Shown one piece after another: positions 5,215 through 7,905 of a stretch of DNA of 7,905 nucleotides. Both the position numbers and the translations under genes were made by a program. Source of the DNA: CADEFQ01 sp035433705 (GTDB taxonomy: Bacteria; Pseudomonadota; Gammaproteobacteria; Steroidobacterales; Steroidobacteraceae); assembly GCA_035433705.1 (NCBI GenBank), contig DAORVK010000092.1, positions 1 to 7,905 on the forward strand, read 5' to 3'. Positions within the stretch are counted from its first letter, which is position 1. Every line of letters begins with the position of its first letter. The notes under the pieces are model-generated. The model ran no database searches and was not told where the DNA came from. It saw only the letters and a list, made by a program, of their open reading frames with translations.

Positions 5215-7905
5215 TGCGCAGATTGTTCTCCCTGGTGCTGTGCGTGCTGGCCCTGCCGGTGCTCGCGCAGGTCCCAAGCGCCGAGCAACTCGAGATGCTG
5301 CGCAACCTCACGCCCGAGCAGCGGCAGATGCTGCTCGAGCAGCTGGGCGTGGGCGTCGAGGCGGCCCCGCGCAATGGAGACAAAAAACCTGCGGAGTCTT
5401 CCGAAGCGCCGCGCGCGCAGGGAGACAAGGGCGCGAGCGCAGAATTGGCGGAACAGGTGAAGCGCGCGTCGACGCTGCAAGGTGAAGATACGCTCGTCAT
5501 CACGATCGGGTTTCCCGAGCCCCGCACTGCGCCATCGACACAGGAGGGGCAACCACCGATCGTCATCGACCCGACGAAGGACTGGGATCCGCTCCGCAAG
5601 GAAGAACTCGGCAAGACGATCGAGCGCATCAAGGCGAAGAACCCTTACCGGCTGAACCGCGAGGGCGCACTGCTGCTGCCCGGGTTTGCGCCGATGCCGC
5701 TCGCCGGCCTCAACGAAGAACAGGCTGCGCTGCGCCTGACTGCAGAGCCCGCACTCGACGGCCTCGTCATCAAGGTGACGCGTCTGCCGCTCGAAAGGTC
5801 GGGCCCGACGGGCCTCAAACCTTTCGGCTACGAGCTCTTCAAGGACTCGCCGTCGACTTTCGCGCCCGTCACCGACGTGCCCGTGCCGGCGGACTATGTG
5901 GTCGGTCCGGGCGATGAGCTCGAAGTGATCCTGTACGGCAACCAGAACCGCACCCTGCGCCTGACTGTCGGCCGCGACGGTCGCATCAACTTCCCCGAGC
6001 TCGGCCCGATCAGCGTCGCGGGGCAGCGCTTCAGCGCCGTGCAGGCGGGTATCCAGGATCGCGTGTCGAGCCAGATGATCGGCGTGCGAGCGAGTGTGTC
6101 GATGGGCGACATCCGCTCGGTCCGTGTGTTCGTGCTCGGCGAGGCAAACCGGCCCGGCACCTACACCGTGAGCGGCCTCGCGACGATCACGTCGGCGATC
6201 TATGCGGCCGGCGGCGTCAAACCGATCGGCTCGCTGCGCGACGTGCAGCTGAAACGCCAGGGCGCGGTCGTGCGTCGCCTCGATCTTTATGATCTCCTCA
6301 TCCGCGGTGACACGCGCGATGACGCGAAGCTGCTGCCGGGCGACGTGATCTTCGTCCCACCGGTGGGTCCCACCGTGGCGGTCGACGGCGAAGTGCATCG
6401 CCCTGCGATCTATGAATTGAAGGCCGGCGCGCGCGCCGCCGATGTGATCGAGCTTGCAGGTGGGCTCACACCCGAAGGCGACCCGCGAACCGCGTATCTC
6501 ACGCATGTCGACGAACAGAAGCGCCGCGTTGTCGTCAACGTCGATCTGGCGGCGGCCGAAGGGCGTGCGCAATCGATCGGCAATGGCGACATACTGCGCG
6601 TCGCGCGGCTGCGCCCGACGATTGATTCGGGCGTAGCGGTTTCCGGGCACCTCTATCAGCCCGGCGCCGTGGCATGGCATGAGGGACTGCGGCTGTCCGA
6701 CGCGATCCGCTCGCTCGACGACCTGAAGCCCAACGCCGACACCCACTATGTGCTGATCCGCCGCGAACTGCCGCCCGGCCAGCGCATCGCCGTGTTGTCC
6801 GTGGACCTCGCCGCCGCGCTGCGCGTGCCGGGCTCGGAGGCGGATGTCCCATTGATGCCGCGGGATCAACTCACCGTGTTCGATCTCGAATCCGGCCGTG
6901 AAGCCGTGGTGGAGCCCTTGCTGCGGGATTTGCGGCTGCAGTCGAGTGCCGCGCAGCCGACCGAGTCTGTGCGTGTCGAGGGTGCCGTGAAGGTCAAGGG
7001 CGAGTATCCGCTCGAGCTGAACATGCGGGTGTCCGATCTCGTGCGCGCTGGCGGCGGGCTCGATGATGCGGCGTTCACGACCAGCGCCGAGCTGACCCGG
7101 TTTCGGATCATCGGCACCGAGCGACAGACAGAGACGATCGAGATCGATCTCGCCGCAGCGCTTGCCGGCGATGCCACTGCGAATCTACCGCTGCAGTCCT
7201 TCGACGTCCTGCTCATCAAGGAGACGCCTGAGTGGCGCGAGCAGGAAGTCGTGAGGCTCGATGGTGAAGTGCGTTTCCCCGGCGACTACCCGATCCGGCG
7301 TGGCGAATCGCTGCGATCGGTGCTCGAGCGTGCGGGCGGGTTGACCCCGCTTGCAGCGCCCCGCGCGGCTGTCTTTACCCGCGAGGGTCTGCGTGATCGC
7401 GAGCAGCAGCAGATGGACCGGCTTGCCGACCGGTTGCAGACCGATCTTGCGACGGCGGCGCTGCAGAGCGCGAATGCGAATCAGGTCGGGGCGGGTACGG
7501 CGCTTTCTGTTGGGCAGTCTCTGCTGGCGCAGCTACGCTCGGCGAAAGCGGTGGGCCGTCTCGTCATTGATCTGCCCGCAGCGATCTCTGCGGTGCCGGG
7601 CTCGGATGCCGATATCCTGCTGCGGGACGGCGACCGGCTGGTCGTTCCGAAGCAGCGCCAGGAAGTGACGGTACTTGGCGAAGTGCAGAACTCCACTTCG
7701 CACTTCTATCGGGCAGGCTTGTCGCGCGATGATTACGTTGGCCTCTCAGGCGGTGTGACCCGTAAGGCCGATGATGGGCAAATCTACGTCGTGCGCGCCG
7801 ATGGCAGCGTGGTGGCGCACGGCTCGAGCCGCTGGTTCAGCCGCGGGTCCAGTATCAGGATGGAGGCGGGAGATACCGTAGTCGTGCCGCTTGATACGGA
7901 GCGGT
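5214..7905 (+). CDS. SLBB-domain polysaccharide export protein, Wza-like (3' end beyond window)
   Basis: Wza-type proteins form the channel carrying capsule or exopolysaccharide across the periplasm and outer membrane. The frame stays open from the ATG at 5214 to the right edge, 897 codons, against about 380 residues in E. coli Wza and 560 in KpsD. The signal peptide (MRRLFSLVL core, V-L-A cleavage near residue 18) lacks a lipobox Cys, so unlike Wza it is probably not a lipoprotein. A short helix with LTPEQRQMLLEQLG and a charged linker follow, then a segment at 143-190 (NPYRLNREG, LPGF, LAGL). The polysaccharide export domain starts near residue 226 with ADYVVGPGDELEV. SLBB-like segments, each with a G-E/x-V...PG-x-Y and an AGG or similar turn, begin near residues 303, 388, 473, 586, 678 and 817. 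The C-terminus in view ends VVVPLDTER. From my memory of related proteins only a short helical tail should be missing. It is coupled to the upstream wzi-type gene. The family is sure, the SLBB count approximate. Confidence 0.92.
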   Translation, partial: MRRLFSLVLCVLALPVLAQVPSAEQLEMLRNLTPEQRQMLLEQLGVGVEAAPRNGDKKPAESSEAPRAQGDKGASAELAEQVKRASTLQGEDTLVITIGFPEPRTAPSTQEGQPPIVIDPTKDWDPLRKEELGKTIERIKAKNPYRLNREGALLLPGFAPMPLAGLNEEQAALRLTAEPALDGLVIKVTRLPLERSGPTGLKPFGYELFKDSPSTFAPVTDVPVPADYVVGPGDELEVILYGNQNRTLRLTVGRDGRINFPELGPISVAGQRFSAVQAGIQDRVSSQMIGVRASVSMGDIRSVRVFVLGEANRPGTYTVSGLATITSAIYAAGGVKPIGSLRDVQLKRQGAVVRRLDLYDLLIRGDTRDDAKLLPGDVIFVPPVGPTVAVDGEVHRPAIYELKAGARAADVIELAGGLTPEGDPRTAYLTHVDEQKRRVVVNVDLAAAEGRAQSIGNGDILRVARLRPTIDSGVAVSGHLYQPGAVAWHEGLRLSDAIRSLDDLKPNADTHYVLIRRELPPGQRIAVLSVDLAAALRVPGSEADVPLMPRDQLTVFDLESGREAVVEPLLRDLRLQSSAAQPTESVRVEGAVKVKGEYPLELNMRVSDLVRAGGGLDDAAFTTSAELTRFRIIGTERQTETIEIDLAAALAGDATANLPLQSFDVLLIKETPEWREQEVVRLDGEVRFPGDYPIRRGESLRSVLERAGGLTPLAAPRAAVFTREGLRDREQQQMDRLADRLQTDLATAALQSANANQVGAGTALSVGQSLLAQLRSAKAVGRLVIDLPAAISAVPGSDADILLRDGDRLVVPKQRQEVTVLGEVQNSTSHFYRAGLSRDDYVGLSGGVTRKADDGQIYVVRADGSVVAHGSSRWFSRGSSIRMEAGDTVVVPLDTER

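Noticed and set aside
5139..6869. Long open frame of 576 codons on the minus strand
   Set aside because: It lies antisense to the SLBB export gene, its composition (many Arg, His, Asp) is typical of a high-GC shadow frame, and it has no recognisable domain.

Overview
The window is high-GC, densely coded proteobacterial DNA from an envelope polysaccharide (capsule or exopolysaccharide) export and assembly locus. Two outer-membrane Wzi-type barrels, a Wza-type export protein with many SLBB domains and the style of the signal peptides indicate a Gram-negative bacterium. My impression is a gammaproteobacterium of the Xanthomonadales/Nevskiales type, but that rests on remembered family resemblance and not on a search.

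Layout. On the minus strand, reading right to left: an AAA+ ATPase with a DUF4143 domain (3651-2533), a GT-B-like glycosyltransferase (2463-1417), and a first Wzi-family barrel (1436 running off the left edge). The last two overlap by 20 bases. On the plus strand: a second, different Wzi-family barrel (3760-5214) whose stop codon overlaps the start of a very large SLBB polysaccharide export protein (5214 running off the right edge). The two edge genes, about 480 and 900 codons in view, are open at the window ends. Both translate without interruption in the frames given here.

The only sizeable non-coding stretch is the 108-base divergent region 3652-3759. It is much more AT-rich than its surroundings and holds three copies of a decamer close to AGTCAAAATT in alternating orientation. 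A plausible sigma-70 promoter for the wzi-wza pair starts inside the repeat block. The short gap 2464-2532 holds only a weak 6-bp inverted repeat and no convincing terminator. No tRNA, rRNA, CRISPR, transposase or integrase is visible.

How the genes fit together. The SLBB protein would form the periplasmic/outer-membrane conduit for the polymer. The Wzi-type barrels would anchor or organise the polymer at the surface. The glycosyltransferase could add a sugar to the repeat unit or modify the chain. The DUF4143 ATPase has no obvious role in this pathway and looks like a cargo gene inserted at the divergent promoter. I see a well-formed polysaccharide locus with one odd passenger, and no clear evidence for a wholly new system. 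The most unusual points are the repeat/operator block at the ATPase gene, the six SLBB-like segments in one export protein, and two divergent, unlike Wzi paralogues in one locus.
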